Shown here piece after piece: positions 24,601 through 37,790 of a stretch of DNA of 64,000 nt. Every line of letters starts with the position of its first letter. Within the stretch, counting starts at the first letter, position 1. This DNA is from Prinia subflava (lineage: Eukaryota; Chordata; Aves; Passeriformes; Cisticolidae), in contig NC_086250.1 of NCBI RefSeq assembly GCF_021018805.1, positions 66,785,322-66,849,321 of the forward strand, written 5' to 3'. The notes beneath the pieces were generated by a model. It ran no database searches. It had not been told where the DNA came from and saw only the letters and a program-made list of their open reading frames with translations. Made by a program: the position numbers and the translations under genes.

Positions 24601-27400
24601 GGAGGACAATCTGTTGTCAGCATTGCGTTTAGGAAGCACTGAATCTCTGGCAGACCTGCTAGATAGAAATCCTCATCTGGAAGCTTCTGCAAGGAGTTTT
24701 CCTCAAGTCTTTTGTATCCCACAGATTCTTTTCCTCCAGAATTAGCTCTTCCTCTACTCTCAGTGAGAGATCAGCCACTTTGGCACAACAGACTTGGTCC
24801 AGGTTTTTATGTCTCACTTGGGATTCTCCAGCAGCTCCAAGCTAACAGTTCTTAGAAAAAGACTATAGAAAAGAAAAGAAAAAACTAGGCTTTTATATTA
24901 AAAATATTGCATGCCATGCTGTATTTCAGGAAAATCTGTGTGCAAAGATCCAGATGAACTTTTCCCTTTCCATGTCTGTTTGTGTAAGGAGTGATATTCC
25001 CTCTCCTGTCCTCCTGGAGAGTAAGACTTTGGGCATATTCTTTGTGTGTCCTGAAAGGCCTCTGGCAGACAGCTTTTCAGTGAATAAATGGTTCCTAATA
25101 TCCAATGTAAGAGACTTATTTCTTCTTCTTATAGTCTCCTTTCTTTTAACTCAAGGCAATGAAGCACTATGTATGAAGGAGGTAAAGGAAGGCTCATTTA
25201 ATGTTCAATTTTTTAAAATTCTTCAGTCTTGAGACCCTTTTTATGGGAGAGTTTGGGAGATACAGAACTTGTATGGGGCTAGTTAGGGCAGGAGAGATAT
25301 AAAAATTAAATTTTAAACACCAAATTAAAGGGTGTTTAAACTATTAGCACTTCTAGAAGGGAAATATAATCTTCATAGCTCGAAGGATATGCTTATCTGC
25401 CCTTGAAGTCACTGGTTTCAGACTTATTTGGAGGTTAGGTACTCATCTAGCTGGACTTCAGGTCAGTCTCAGTGTGGTGATGCTCATGTTGTTCCTATCC
25501 ATGTGCGTGTCACACTCCCTGCAGCCAAACTCTTCCTGATGAGTCAGGTTTGTGTCTTGGTTGGATCTGTCCCTAATTCTCTCCTCTCAAAATCCCAACC
25601 AGCCTCTCAAACTGAATGCATAAGAAGTAGAAAACACCTTCGGGTGCTGCTGGAAAGAAAATTTCAGTAATAAGGAGCTGTTTGCACACAGCTCAAGGAT
25701 TTGGCAGCTCCTCTTACCCAAGCCAGTAGACAAAAGCCACCATTATCTTCCAATCTTTGAGTGTTGCTCTGGACATTTAGTGGCACTGTATTTACTAATC
25801 AGTGCTAGTTTTATTTGTGAAAAGGGAGCTGCAAACAAAGGTCCAGCTCTTGTCTCCAGGAGCGGGGGAGGCTGGATTTCCTGTGGGGAGGAAGCTGGGC
25901 AGGTGGTGAAAAGTTTGTGGAAAGATTTGTTTTGCCAGCTGTGGTGTGGTGGGATACATCCCAAGCACCCCACACCTATGGCTCCTGCTGCCTGTCAAGC
26001 AGCAACAATAAAACCTCAAATCTCTTGGGGTTTGTTCAGACTGGAAAGTGCATCCTTAGAGCCAAAAAGATCAGCAGAGTATTTCCTGCCTTCAGCCTGC
26101 AGAAAGTGGGATGTCAGTGAGCAGCAGCACATCTCCAAGGGCCAAGAGGAGATGGGGAAAGCCACTGAGGAGTTACACAAAGCCAAGTATTGCTGGAAAC
26201 TACAAAGAGCTGGAGACTGTAATATCTGTGATGTAAGGGCTGACTAGAGCAGAGAGAGATTAATTTCTATTCTTTCTGCTACAGACACTACAAAAGCACC
26301 TACACTCCTCAGAACCAAGCTATGCCCTGAGCATAAAACCAGTTAGTTACTGAGGAAGGGATAAAAGCTCCTGGCACTATGGGGTCAGAGCAGGCAGGAC
26401 ACCCCCAAGCAGGGCTGCTGCTCACAGCACAGGTTCAACAGTGCTGCAAAAATTCACATTGCCCCCCTCCTAACCTCCTGTCCCATTTCAGTGTGGAGAG
26501 TGGGAAGGTACAGGATTGGTGCCAAGAGGTACCTGAAGATCCTCCAACAGCACTGAGGGAGGAGTAAATAAAGAAGCAGATGAATTTAGGTGCTTGGTTT
26601 TCCAGCTCATGCAATGAAAAATGCAGTTTTCCTCAACCGGTTGCTGGAGAAAAGGCTCTCCCTCCTAATGGCTGGAACTGCATGAAGCATCCCAGTCCCA
26701 GGCCATGCCTGAAGCAGGGTAAATGATGTGCTCTGTAAAATACAGTCAGGTTTCTGTATAAGATTGGCTAAATATGCTTCTGAGACAGCAGGGTCTTCTC
26801 CATGCTAGACTTTGCTGATGTGTTTAAAATAGCTCCTATGCTTCAGCAAATGCAGACTCCTGCTCTCTGAGGCCCCTCAGATCCGTCTGCTCAGGCTGGC
26901 AGAGCCCAACTGCAAGAAGCACCAAGCTGCAGGACCATCTGCCTTCAAAACCCCAGTGCCAGGAGCAGCACGGCCCAATGGAAAGGAACACAAGCAGGGC
27001 CATGCACTCAGGGTGCTCTGTGCCCACCATGTCCCAACAGGGCCATGCAGTGTCCCCAAAGGACACTCCACCTGCTTCCTATGGGACAAACACCCTCTGT
27101 GCCGTGAGCTTGAGGCTGAGGAGGGGCCAGTCACCTCCCCTGTGCAACCCTTCAATACTCAGCACTGGTGCAGGGGTAGATTTGGGCCCCATTGCCTGAA
27201 GGGAATATCAAGAGGAACAAAATAGGACATTTTTTGTTTTCAGCATCAGAAGTACTTGCTTCTGGCATGTCAAATAGATCAGGACTGATTTCTATAGGAG
27301 CACTCCTATACCTGGTTACAAGGTGAACATTCCAGATGACTGGAAGGGGAGAACCATGGATGTGAGTTTGGTCCAAAGATTAGAAGAACGTCTGGAGGAC
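21676..27400. other. Gene-free interval
   Basis: No supported gene. Local features are a 14-base poly(A) at 24,246-24,259 and a perfect 10-bp inverted repeat at 25,312-25,340. At about 22,080-22,160 the plus strand weakly resembles the coding orientation of CR1 (GAGGAAAGGCTGAGGA), too little to call. The 155-codon frame at 25,780-26,247 has no recognised domain and no splice or promoter support. Confidence 0.5.
25312..25340. repeat. Perfect 10-bp inverted repeat
   Basis: TTTAAACACC at 25,312-25,321 pairs perfectly with GGTGTTTAAA at 25,331-25,340 across a nine-base A-rich loop. It could form a short hairpin in RNA or mark a diverged palindromic element. No terminator or structured RNA family is implied. 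Confidence 0.8.
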
Positions 27401-27429
27401 CTGGGTTCAGGTCTTGTTCTGCCACAGTC

Positions 27430-27577
27430 CCTCTGTATGAACTGAGAGGAATCACCATTCCTGGGATGATTTAAAAGACATGTGGTTTAATGGTGGACTT
27501 GACAGTGCGGGCTTAATGGTTGGAGCTGATGATCTTAATGGTCTTTTCCAATCTTAAGAACTCTATGATTCTATGAT
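27430..27577 (+). mobile_element. CR1 LINE fragment, extreme 3' end, plus orientation
   Basis: The plus strand reads the CR1 3'UTR end in the forward direction: ACATGTGGTTTAATGGTGGA, a TTGGAGCTGATGATCTTAATGG-type block, TCTTTTCCAATCTTAAG, then the terminal CTATGATTCTATGAT octamer repeats ending at about 27,577. Its body is the part missing from the 17.8-kb copy. This is one of two forward-oriented copies in the window. No coding capacity. Confidence 0.9.
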
Positions 27578-30500
27578 CAATGTCCAGTTTGTGTCTCACT
27601 GACCCAGTGTTAATGGAGAGCAATGCCATTTTCCATGCTAACAGTGATCTGGAGGAGGAAAGACATGCAGGACTGCAAAGGGCTGAGCTGTTGCAGCAGA
27701 GCACAGGGAGCAGCCAGTGCAAGGAAGCTGAGGGTGTACAATACATCCAGCCCAGTGGTAATTTATTTGGTGCTTTCTTACATTTCCACTTGGCTTCCTC
27801 TCCTGTCCCAACCCAGCTGCCCACCCTCTCACTGAATATCTGATTTCCCAGCTGGCAATCCTCACTCTGTCCACATCCCTGCTGAATGTGGTCTAGACAG
27901 TCTAATTGTATATAATCCTAGAGCTATCCCAACACCCCACACCAAACCCTGCAGTCCTGTGCACGCCAGGGATTCACTTGCACACGTATCTGCTGAGCAG
28001 TCAGAGCACGTCTCATTAAGGAGAACGATGGGGATTAAAAGGTCAGGGGGAGGTGAAGATGAAGGCAGATCCTCCCCAGTGTGGGAGAGACAACACTGCC
28101 TGCGACTGATTTTGCTCACGACATGACAACATTGAAGGGAGTCACGATGTCATCTCAGAGCACCTCGTGCTGTCCTTGCTGCTCCTTGCATCTCTCCCTC
28201 TCCTCTTCACAGCCTCCCCTGTGACCCAGCCGTGGTTACCTGTGCACATCTGAGAGGGGCACACCCTCTGCCTGCCTCACAGGGGGATCCATCGTGTTCT
28301 TCATGGGTACAATTCACTGCTGCCTTCTCGTTTCTGCTAAACAGAACCTAAAAATCTCTTAAAATTACAACCTCAGTTCCCCTTTGTCTCCCTTCCCTTG
28401 CTAATGAGGGAGTCAGCCTCAGCAGGGCCCCCCATAAGTGACCATGGGAGACCCAATCTGAAGAGCTGACCTCTGAAATGACACCCTGGCCTCTGCTGAA
28501 GGTGCTGTGGGAGATTCTGGGAAAGGCTGCTGCACAGTGAGGACCTAGCTGGCGTTTTTGCTTAACACAAGCTGTTCCCAGGGCTCTTCAGTGTGCAAGC
28601 TTCAAGTTTTGGAAAGTGTGAAAATGAGCTGGATAAATCAGGAAGGGAACTTATCTGGTTTTGCAGCAGAGACAGGGGCCAGATACCGAGACGTTACTGG
28701 GAAAAGAGATGAGAAGTTTTTTTTATGACAAGTGTTTATCTTCAATCATTCACAAACATTCTTTGTCAGAAGAGGATGGGTGGGGAAGAACAACATCTTC
28801 TATGCTTTGAAGCCTTAGAAATAGAGACACATTCTTGCTGTGGCAAACGCCCTTGCAAGTTCCAACAGCCACATGCCCCAAGGAAGCACTGGAGCAAGGG
28901 GGAGAGTTCTTTGGCAGATCATGCTGTGGTGTCACACGGCTGCCAAGGTCCTGAAGCACTTAAAAGCTAAAGGGGAACTTCATGGGAGTCAGGGGGAAAG
29001 GGCAGAGAGGGAACAACCTTGCCTTGGGACTAGGGTCTTTGGGGTACGACAGAGAAGGTGTTGGAGTCAGGTAATGGACTTTTACAGACCTGTTCACAGC
29101 AAGAAAGACTCAAATATGGGTCTTACACAGAGGACATCCTGAAGGAGATTGATGAAGCAGAGAGAAGTGGGCAGTGAGAGGACTCTTGGTAGAACTGATC
29201 TGCAGGTCAGTGTGAAAGGACATCCAGGGCATATCCGTGAAGAAGCCAGCTCCTCACACGGACATGCACAGCTATCGAAATTCTGCTGGTGAGGTTTCAA
29301 TGTTTTTCCTTCCCTTCACTGACTTCTATTCTGCCCTTTCCTTTTTTCTTTACTCTACCCAAAGTAAACACGCTCTGCTCAGACTGCTGCCCTGACACAG
29401 CAAGTCAGGCTGGGTTTAACAGCAATCCATGTTTTCAAAGCTCCACCAGATGAAGTGTGAAGGACTTCCAGCCCAGCTCCAAGGCTGACTCCCAGAGGGG
29501 TCAGTGGCTGGTGCACAGAGCAATGTGTTTCCTGCCCTGCAGCAGCAAACGAGAGGTGGATGGAGGAAACAGATGTGGAAAATACAGCCCCCCCCTGCAG
29601 CCTGTCTCTCAGATGCTGCAAAAGGCAGATTTGGGCTCTTTTTCAGTGTGGTGGTAATGACTGCTTAGTTTTGCTAATGGAAAAGGGCTGCTGATTCTGG
29701 CAGTGGGGTTATCATGTTGCCATGCAAACACACAAGGCAGGAGAAAAACAGATTTTGTTTTTGCCTCTTGCTATTTTTTTCTACCACTAGTCAGGTAAAA
29801 AATTCACAGGGCACCTTGGTGGGTTTCTCAGATGCAGGCTGTAACAACAGTCTCCTCTTGAACTATGGACTGCAGTGGGTGTGATGACTCTGGTCATCTC
29901 CCAGCTCTTTGCAATGATAGCTGGAAGGCAACAAGTCAGGTTCAGCCATCCCAAGTGAGCAGAGCAAGTTTTATCTCCAGCAGAGGTGAGTGTTCATTAG
30001 AGTTTGCACTGTCAACAGCTCAGCTCTCTGCTAGGGAATAAATTCACCACCCTCAGATGCAGTGAGTGCCAAAAGCCTGGGAGCATAAACCCTGAAACAC
30101 TCATTGGATTTCCTCTGAAAAAAGAATTTGACAGGACTAAACTTATTTACACGGAAAATCCCTTAAAGATGGGGACTGGAATCTGCTCTGAGCAGAGGCT
30201 TGCTGATGCCCATTAAATACTGTCTCGTACATTATAACTGATCCACATGCAAAATCTCTCATTCTAAATGGAATATGTAGCTGAGAAAAGCCATAATGGA
30301 AATTCCTGCAATTATCAGTTATACACTTTATTTAGTCTTGGATTGCATTGAATTAGGAAGAGAAGTCTGATAAGGGTTTGGAAGAGGGTTTAAATACATC
30401 AGAATATTCCATAGAGAATAAACCCATGAGGGATATGGTGAATCTCTTGGTTAAACAGATATATACGGTCCCAAAATACCCATGCAGCTCTCACTTTTGG

Positions 30501-32740
30501 TGAATTTCCCAAAGAAATCCCTATTAGTTGATGCCATCTTCCCCAAACACCTGGGAACTCAGAAGGCTCCCAGTGCATTGGTGGTGCCTTCCTCTTTTCT
30601 TTGGAAGAGAATGGACATGGCCATGGACAAGAGAAGTTTTATAAGCCAAGGACAGAGCCAACAGAGCTGGGACTGCTGCCTGGGACTCAGCCATCAATCA
30701 AATAAATAATCACTAAATGAAGAAAGCACTGTTGTTGCTGTCAAAACCAGAGGAATTTTTATCTTCAGTTTCACAGGAAACTGGATGGGCCCCGTAATCT
30801 TCCTTACAACGGGCAAGGAGTGGGAAAATACAACTTTTGCTGAGGAAGAAAAAATTATGCAGATAATGTGTAGTGTTTTTGTCAGGCTTTTAATTGCTGT
30901 TGCCAAGGAAATGTATACGCTTGGGTCAGAGATAGTGTAATGACAAAATGCAAACAGCTTGATTCATGTTTGTGGAGAGACAGAGCCAAATTCATCCCTG
31001 GTGCAATTGGGCCCAAATGCAGAGATGGATTTGGCTTGTTATCTAGCTAACAGTTCTGTGTTAACATGTTCTCCCAAGCTATTTTACAAACAGCACTTAA
31101 TTTATTAAAAGGGAAAGTTTAGGAAATGTTTTTTCATGATTTATTGCTACTTGCCTGCGAGTTGTTCAAACAAGACTCCACCAGTCTGTTCCTCTTTGCA
31201 TTTTTATTTGCTAAAAGAAATGCTCTAGCTTTGGGATTTTAAATCTGCCTCAGCAAGCTTTTGAATCAACAGCAGTAATCCCTTCACCCTTTATTATCAC
31301 TTACACCTATATCTTTTTTTTACAAGACAACATTTCTAAAATAATCAGCAATTATTAAATTCCCATTTGCAATATCACACTGACTGCACAATACTTTTAC
31401 TACCAATCTGCTGCATAAATTATTGCCATAGATCACAGTTAAAACTTTAAAGCAAGGGGTTGGAATTAAAATACTTATACAGGTCTCTTGTTTTTTAAGT
31501 GTTTCCTCAGTCCCATCTCACTCATATCCTCATCCTGCATAATGAAGATCAGTGGAGCTTTTCCAAGGTGTGGGATCATGCACATCAATCCAGGCTGTGA
31601 TGATGGAATAAGCTCCGGGTTCCTGAGTCTGCACAGGACCCTCTTTGACTTCAGCAGAGTCCTGAGCACGGCTCAGTCCTTGTTTGTGATTTCAGTGCCT
31701 CAGTGATGCACCCCTGCTGGGTGTCAGCACTCAATGCCTCTTTCTTTGGTACACAAAGGGGAAAATGGGAGCACCTTGCTTGCAAAGATGAGGAATTTAG
31801 GAATGCTCTCAGGGCAGGTCCATGCCCAGCTATGTTAAAGAGCTCAGATCTCTGTGTACCTCCCTGGGTAAACATGCAGCTCTTCCTCCTCCAGCAGAGT
31901 CTGCAGTAGATTTTCCCAGCAAAGCAAAGGTGACATCGATTCCTCCTGAATTTCCTGCAGAATTGGAAAGAAAAGATGGGCTTCTCCAAAAACAAAATGT
32001 GCTTTCAGAGGGAATACATTCTCTAAGAGACCTCTAATGTAAATCTCATGAAGAAAATGAAAAATTTCCAAGGTTTCCAATACAAAACTGAAAATCTTTT
32101 GACTCTAATCCAACATTTTTTGATTTTGGGGGTTTACAAGAAGCCCTAAAAATGCCTATAGAGGGAACCACAAGTTAGCTGTTATCAGACTGCATTCTTG
32201 CAACTCAGTGATGCTGAGTATTGATACGGAAATGTCAGAGTGGCTAAATCTCGTTCTAAAATACCAAAGAGGAAGCAAGCTGAGGAAGAAAAGAGGGAGG
32301 GGTACGAACAGATCTTTGATAAGGAGAGCTTTTAGCTGTGGAGTGAACTTGCAGTGCAGTTGGGAGGGGGTTGGATGCTATCTTTAGGAGCCAGGAAGCA
32401 GGAAAGATTAATCCTAATCTTCCAAAAGACCTTGCTACCCCAGCAGAAAATGACAGACGCTGTTGGAAACTCTACATTCTTCACTCTAATTGCCACCAAA
32501 AATGACCACAATGTTCTTATGAAAGTTGCAACTGGAAGCAAAACTAAAAAAAGAAAACTCTATAAAATTAATCAACACATGAAAAAATTAACTGAAGACA
32601 CTAGAAGTTCATGTGCTCCCTATTTTATGTGACAGATGCCTCTGTAGCACAGAACCTGATAGAAAATCCTGAAAGATGGGTGCAATTCCCCACCAGCACA
32701 CTGCAGACTTGCAGCACAGCTGATATTTTACATAGTTTAA
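27578..32740. other. Gene-free interval; AT-rich possible conserved elements
   Basis: No gene is supported. Segments at 30,210-30,480 and 31,060-31,460 are AT-rich, free of simple repeats, and contain dense octamer-like (ATGCAAAAT) and homeodomain-like (AATTAT, TAATTTAT) words. They are plausible but unproven conserved non-coding elements. Confidence 0.45.
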
Positions 32741-32751
32741 AGAATTGGAAT

Positions 32752-33665
32752 GTCATAGGATCTTAGAATCACAGAACACCAGGTTGAAAAAGACCTCAAG
32801 GATCATCTCATCCAACTTCTCTTGGCAAAAGAGAAGATATGTCATAGTCTAGATGGCCCAGCACCCTGTCTACCTTAATTTTATAAGTGTCTAATGTTGA
32901 GGATTCCACCACGTCCCTGAAAAGATGATTTTAGGGGCTGATTGTTTTCATTATGAAAAGTTTTCCTCCTGTGTCCAGCTGGAATCTCCCCAGGAATAAC
33001 TCATCTAACTCATCTTTTCTGTGTGACTCCATGTAAAAAGGGAGTCTCCACCTTCTTTGTAGCCATCCTTTGAACGCTAGAACATGGTGATAAATCTTCC
33101 CTAACCCTTCTTTTCTCAAGGCTGAACAAACACAGCTTTTCCTCATACAACAGAATTCCCAGCCCTTGGATCATCTCTGTGGCCCCTCTCTGTACCCTCT
33201 CTAGCCTGCCCACACCTCTTTTTGATGGGGGCACCAAAACAGAACACAGAATTCCAGGTGTGGTCTGACAAGGGCTGAGTAGAGTGGGATGATGACTTTT
33301 TCCTCTCTGCCCTTGTTGATGCAGCTCAGCATCCTGTTCTCTCTTTGCAGCAGCAGCAGAGAGCTCACTCATCCTGAGCTTGTTGCCCACCAGGACCCCC
33401 AGGTCTCTTCCCACAGAGCTGCTCCCCAGCTGGGCTGCTCCCAGCCTTTGCTGCACTCCTGGATTGTGTTTTCCCACATTCAAGTCCTTACACCTGTCCT
33501 TGCTGAACTCCACAAGGTTCATGTTAGCACATCCCTTCAGCCTATCCAGGTCCTCCTGCAGGGTGGTTCTCCCTTCCCAAGTGTCCAATTCCCCCCTCAG
33601 TTTGGTGATGTTGGCAAAATTTATCAGGGTACACTCGATCCCATCACCCAGGTCAGGCATTTGTA
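32752..33665 (-). mobile_element. CR1 LINE copy, C-terminal ORF2 plus 3' end (longest in window)
   Basis: This is about 0.9 kb of CR1 in minus orientation. The plus-strand left edge (32,755-32,800) is the 3'UTR end (AGAATCACAGAAC then GAAAAAGACCTCAAGGATCA). The minus frame at 33,010-33,660 (216 codons) carries the end of the reverse transcriptase and C-terminal region: DGIECTLINFANITKL near its start, then DLGVLVGNKLRMS, then LERVQRGATEMIQGL and FSLEKRR near its end. A second minus frame at 32,931-33,146 continues the same protein end in another phase, so there is a frameshift. The catalytic FADD motif region is altered (FANI), and the endonuclease and main RT domains are absent. It is a dead, 5'-truncated copy. 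Confidence 0.95.
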
Positions 33666-35921
33666 GCTAGTCTGTCCTTCACAAATATCTACTGTTATTT
33701 TTTGCCTCTATAAGCCTAATGCTATATATTTTTAACCTCCTGTTTACTGTTATCTGTTGCACAGGAATGCTGGAAAAGCTCAGGTTTAAATAATTTGGAA
33801 TGCCCTGGAGTGATCTGATTTTGTTGGCTTTGTTTTCAGCTTCAAGTAGCTGTTACATTTTGTAGACATGTAAAACCATATTAAAAAAATTATAAAAAAC
33901 TCCAAGATCAAATTAAGCTAGTCCTGGGCAAACTTAACAAAGTTTGTCTATTTCCTGTCAGACACACAGACTGTTCTGCTCAGAAATTCGTGCCTTTCAG
34001 TCCACATTTAATTCTGTTTGCTGCCTGATTTCTATTTATAATGCACAAAGCTATATTATTTGCCAGTAACACTTGCCAGCAATATACTGCAATGTGAGCA
34101 GTATGGGAAAGAGAAGAAGGCTTTTCTAAGCGAGTTACCCAGCTAAATTTCTGTCTTGTTTGGATGTACAGAGAACCACAGGAATGAATTACAGGTGCTC
34201 AAGGTTCACACTGGAGCCTGACAATTCTGTGTTAATAAGGGGCTGGGGAATAAAGGTTCTGTTAACCCTGTGGTGGCCAGAGGGGGAGGTCTCTTCAGAA
34301 GGGACCTTGTTTTCCTCAGGTTTTGTCCTTCTTATGATCTGTGATTTTCTTTGTTCCATGTACACCAAACCAAACTATTGCAAGCTAAGCACAGATATAA
34401 ATCACAGGAAGAAACCAAATCACTGAACCATAGGCTTCTTTTTCCTCCCTCCATCCCACTGACATCTCCACCTATGTCACTGGTATCTCTACTTCTGTGC
34501 ATATGTCTGCACCAGATCTTTTCAGAGCCACTCATTTTCTTTCTCACAGTTTTCCTTTCCTTTTGGATTATGTCAGTCTGCCTGCTTTCATGTTTCCTCT
34601 CACCCTTTGAGCATCCAAACCTTTGTTGAGTGTCTCACTGGGTCACACAGATAAAAGCAAACTCCTTGAGCCCTTGAGCTGATGGCTGAATGTGTCTTCA
34701 GGTGATCTCACCTCAAGCAGATCCTTCAAATACATTTGTGCTTTCCCCATGGGGAGCTCAGCTCCAGGTGTGGTGGTCAGCAGTCCAAGATGAACAAAAA
34801 ATGGAACAGTTGCATCTCTGGTGTTGGTCTCAAGTATATCATTCTGTCAATTAAACTACTCTACAGCCCACACAACACCTAAACACTGTGTAGGAGGTGT
34901 AGTATTGCCAAACAGCAGGTACAAATCAAAGGAAATTAGAGAGTTCACCGTAATGTTTTGTTGAGTTATGGGGTGTTTGGGCTGCCAGCTGTTTACATGA
35001 GTTCATTAATAAAAAAATACATAAAAATCACTGAAATAACTGAAGGTTGCTAAAACATAAAAATACCATCTGTGTCTTGGCACATCCCCTTGTTGAGGAC
35101 TGGGAAACCACTATAGTTTTATTCTGTTCCTACATACCTTCACTGCTGGGCCTTGTGGAAGACATAAAATAGAAAACAACCATAATGAGGCCAGTCTCAT
35201 CTTTTAAGGACACTTAAATGACAACTAAATGCAAACTTCATTAAACAAAGACAGTTCTTGCTCCACCCTCAGAAATGTGAGGTTAAACCAACAGGATCTT
35301 ACACAGGACAAGCATCCGTCTCCAGCTTTGCTGCTTCCTCAGGTTTGCTGTTCAATAAAGTCACAGGAATTCAGAGCAGAGGCACAGCCCAAAGCAATCA
35401 GCTCTGAGCCAGGAAATCCCCCCAATGTCAAGAGCATAAATTTCCCAGCCCACGCAGAGCTTTGCATTCCTGCAGCACATGGGGCCCATTAACGCCCCTC
35501 ACAGCCTGCAGCAGCTCTGCTCCAGTGCCCTTCAGCTGCCACATCTGCTCTCTTTGCCCCTGCTCCCTTTGGGGATATTGAGGATTCCTTTGGTGTTCCA
35601 GAAAAAGCCTGAGTGGATCTTCTACACTGCCCCAGAGCCTGTGCCAGGTGTTGCAGGGGGGGCTGGAAGCTCTCTGACTTGGCTGCCTTTGAGGACAGTC
35701 ATGGTGCTGAATTCCTGAGCAGTGCCAGCAAACCCTGTAATTTTGCCTCATTATGTTCTAATGAAGCAGAATGAGGCAGAGCTTCAATTCAGTGGTGTTC
35801 TTTTCTGACAAGGCTGAGAAATGTCATCTGTCACTGAGCAATGAAGCTCAGAGGACTCAGCTAAGATTCTTCCTGTTCAGATTAGTTCTTTAGGAGCAAG
35901 AGGCTCCTACCACAGGCACCA

Positions 35922-35944
35922 AAAAAGAAAAAAAAAAAAAAAAA
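35922..35944 (+). repeat. Poly(A) run
   Basis: AAAAAAG followed by 17 A in a row. There is no recognisable retrocopy body directly upstream, so I treat it as a simple homopolymer and not as the tail of a processed pseudogene. Confidence 0.85.
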
Positions 35945-36511
35945 GGTCCTTCCAAGCTCCTCATGTCTTTCACCAAAGCTTTTCATTGCCATATTTACAC
36001 ACAGGTCAGGGTTAGTTTGCAGCACCAGTGGGGGAAAGTGCTCTGGTACCTGGTCCTGGATGTGGATCAGAACATTTAAATCTAAGAGAGGCCATTCACA
36101 ATGAAGGACCTGCACCAGCAGCTCTGTGAGGGACAGGCCTCACTGCCTGCCTCGGCCTCAGCTGTGCTGCAGCATGGAAAGGGAAGTGGGAGCCCAGCCT
36201 AGAGCCACAGACAGCTCTTCACATGGCTTCACTACCAGGTTTCCTTCCACTACAGCTGCCCAGGGCTATTTGTTGGGGGATAGACCAGCTGGTTCCTTCT
36301 CACGTGATTACAGCCTTAAAGAGGGAAATGGGTTGTAAAATGTGTGCACTGTTTCCTCACATGGAGAAAAATAATGCTTGTGTGGATCCTCTTGCTGGAA
36401 AAAAGGCCCACAGCATACTCATAGAGCACCTCGACCCATCTGAACTAACCCTGCCTGAAATTCAAAGTTATTTATAGTTATTGACAGACATTTGAAAAAG
36501 AAACAACACCA

Positions 36512-36533
36512 GCAAAGCCTTTTTTGGCTTTGC
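36512..36533. repeat. Perfect 8-bp inverted repeat with T6 loop
   Basis: GCAAAGCC at 36,512-36,519 pairs with GGCTTTGC at 36,526-36,533 around TTTTTT. It is small and probably incidental. Confidence 0.7.
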
Positions 36534-37735
36534 CTCAATAACATGGGATGCACATTGTGTTTGGAACTTTAGAAGTTTTATACCACTTTCATTCTAAGGG
36601 GAGGCCTGACTTTGCCCTAAATGAAAGCCCAGCTGTGAACCTCAGTCTTACCAAGTCCTGAGAGTGCTGAGGCAGTCAGACAGACTTCCTAAAGCTGAGC
36701 GAGACAATTTCAAATGAAGACATTGAGGAAGCATTGGTAGCCTCACAGGCTGGACATGCACTGGAGATGTGAGAACTGAGTCAATTAGGCACAGCAGGAT
36801 TTGACCTTGGCTCCGTCATCTAAAGAAAATGCCCTAAATTCTGAATTCTTACTATTCTAAGGTAGGACAAGCTGATTATTATGCTGTGTTGATTTTCCCT
36901 GGAGTGCCATTGCTGCTGAAACTGGTGTGAAAATTCCCACAGAAACCCCTTAGCTCAGGTGCATGAGTTTTTTTTCTTTTTTAGTAAAAATCCATCTCAC
37001 TGGAAGATTCCCAGTCTTGTCTTAGCATTATCCCTATAATTTGCATCCATGGACACACAGCTGCAGGTGCATTTTGTTTTCCAGAACTGGGCACAAAGGA
37101 ACCAGTGCCTGCAGTTTTGCTAAGCCCCATGAGAGGCACAAATTATCCTCCACTATAACTGAGGGCAGAAAACCACACTCACAGTAATTTGCAGGTACAA
37201 AAGAAGAAAAGATTTCAAAAAAGGAAGAAAAAATCAAGGCCCTGGTGCATAGCAGGGATCTGTGTCTCTGAGGTTCAAATGCATATTCAGAGTGTGACAG
37301 GGCACAGAGGAGTGAAAGAAGGTGGCATGGGTGAGAAAGAGAAGAACCTTCAAGCAATTTAAAGCTGTTTCAGGAAAGCAGGAAAGCAAGCTGAGGAGGT
37401 AAAGGACACTGTGGAAGGTTGTGTGATATTTAATGAACTCCTTGCCCTTGACATCTGCTACTGACAAAAGAGATGGTCACAAAACGTCCTATAGCTGAGC
37501 CTACAGAAATTAAATCACATTTACTGCCTTTGTGAGGTTCTTTCATTCTAGCAATAAAAGTTGCGAAATTCTACTCATCCTACCACTTTTAATTCATGGC
37601 ACTTCTGCTGCTGAAAAGCCTGGCTCCTGTGTGAGTGCCAAAGAATCCATGTAGAAGCCCAAGCCCACAAGCAGGGATGTGGGATCTGACATGGATTTTT
37701 CAAACCAAAACCAAGGTGGGCAAATCTGTGATGCT

Positions 37736-37790
37736 GTCACAGAATCACAGAATGGCCTGGGAGGCCTGGTTGCCTCCCTGGTGCTGTCAT
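37736..37790 (-). mobile_element. Possible short CR1 3'-terminal remnant
   Basis: CACAGAATCACAGAATGGCCTGG resembles the last ~25 bases of a minus-oriented CR1, where the usual word is AATCACAGAATGGTTTGG. The sequence to its right does not continue convincingly into the CR1 body, so it is either a very short truncated insertion or chance. Confidence 0.4.

Larger units (their letters stand above)
33666..37735. other. Gene-free interval
   Basis: No supported gene or RNA. It contains a 17-base poly(A) run at 35,928-35,944 and a perfect 8-bp hairpin at 36,512-36,533. Frames at 34.3-34.6 and 35.4-35.75 kb are short and without domain features. Confidence 0.5.

Noticed and set aside
25780..26247. 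155-codon plus-strand open frame
   Set aside because: No recognisable domain, promoter, splice sites or conserved motif. Length is within chance for GC-moderate DNA.
35922..35945. Poly(A) run as the tail of a processed pseudogene
   Set aside because: No gene-like sequence or polyadenylation signal arrangement directly upstream, and no target-site duplication seen.
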